From positions 1 to 5,220 of the forward strand of contig CAJXAS010000120.1 of assembly GCA_913050305.1 (NCBI GenBank): a DNA stretch of 5,220 nt. Direction: 5' to 3'. The notes beneath the pieces were generated by a model that had not been told where the DNA came from, ran no database searches, and was given only the letters and a program-made list of their open reading frames with translations. Positions 5,185-5,220 of this stretch are shown in pieces. A program made the position numbers and the translations under genes. Position 1 is the first letter of the stretch. Every line of letters begins with the position of its first letter. Source of the stretch: an uncultured Polaribacter sp. Lineage in GTDB: Bacteria; Bacteroidota; Bacteroidia; Flavobacteriales; Flavobacteriaceae.

Positions 5185-5220
5185 ATGAACATTCATTTTA
5201 TTGCCATTGGCGGAAGCGCA
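5185..5220 (+). CDS. Mur ligase family protein (MurC/Mpl-type), N-terminal fragment cut by the right edge
   Basis: Only the first 12 residues are in the window: MNIHFIAIGGSA. This is the opening beta strand and glycine-rich nucleotide-binding loop of the Mur ligase N-terminal domain (HFIGIGG in typical MurC). The IAIGGSA variant is the form I associate with the Bacteroidota Mpl-like proteins (UDP-N-acetylmuramate:L-alanyl-gamma-D-glutamyl-meso-diaminopimelate ligase, which recycles cell-wall peptides, often labelled peptidoglycan synthetase) more than with true MurC. The frame stays open to the last base. The ATG at 5185 follows a T/A-rich stretch with no Shine-Dalgarno, as is usual in this group. 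With 12 residues the family call is reasonable, but the choice between MurC and Mpl is tentative. Confidence 0.66.
   Translation, partial: MNIHFIAIGGSA

Overview
The window looks like ordinary chromosome from a marine-type Flavobacteriaceae bacterium (Bacteroidota). It is strongly AT-rich. Several upstream regions carry sequences resembling the Bacteroidota promoter TTG-N17-23-TAnnTTTG, and Shine-Dalgarno sequences are weak or absent. The proteins (a flavobacterial-type saccharopine/alanine-dehydrogenase-like oxidoreductase, a DUF3820 protein, a Cys-type KdsA, an M28 lipoprotein and a Mur ligase starting MNIHFIAIGGSA) fit that group. No mobile element, CRISPR array or defence locus is visible, and I did not find a convincing new multi-gene system.

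Layout, left to right. Positions 1-55 (minus) are the 5' end of the tmRNA gene ssrA, running off the left edge. A divergent intergenic region follows. At 207-1636 (plus) is a two-gene unit: an NAD(P)-dependent oxidoreductase related to lysine-ketoglutarate reductase/saccharopine dehydrogenase, overlapped by one base (TAATG) with a small DUF3820 protein. It meets head-on, with a gap of only 5 bases, a minus-strand gene for an unknown polytopic membrane protein (1642-2214). Further right on the minus strand is kdsA (2371-3189), which has its own intrinsic terminator. Divergent from kdsA is a plus-strand M28 metallopeptidase lipoprotein (3325-4350). It converges on a minus-strand small outer-membrane beta-barrel protein (4434-4877), and a symmetrical bidirectional terminator lies between them. 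About 300 bases with no recognisable gene follow. At the right edge (5185 onward, plus) is the beginning of a Mur ligase family gene.

Functionally the genes are mostly independent single units. Three touch the cell envelope: KdsA makes the Kdo sugar precursor of lipopolysaccharide, the right-edge Mur ligase belongs to peptidoglycan synthesis or recycling, and the lipoprotein peptidase and beta-barrel protein are envelope residents. ssrA belongs to ribosome rescue. Only the oxidoreductase and DUF3820 genes look translationally coupled, and what they do together is unknown.

Two annotation points matter. The ssrA fragment is easily missed because only its first 55 bases are in the window. The TTG at 4892, which would extend the beta-barrel gene upstream, lies inside a promoter-like TATATTTG, so the ATG at 4877 is the better start.
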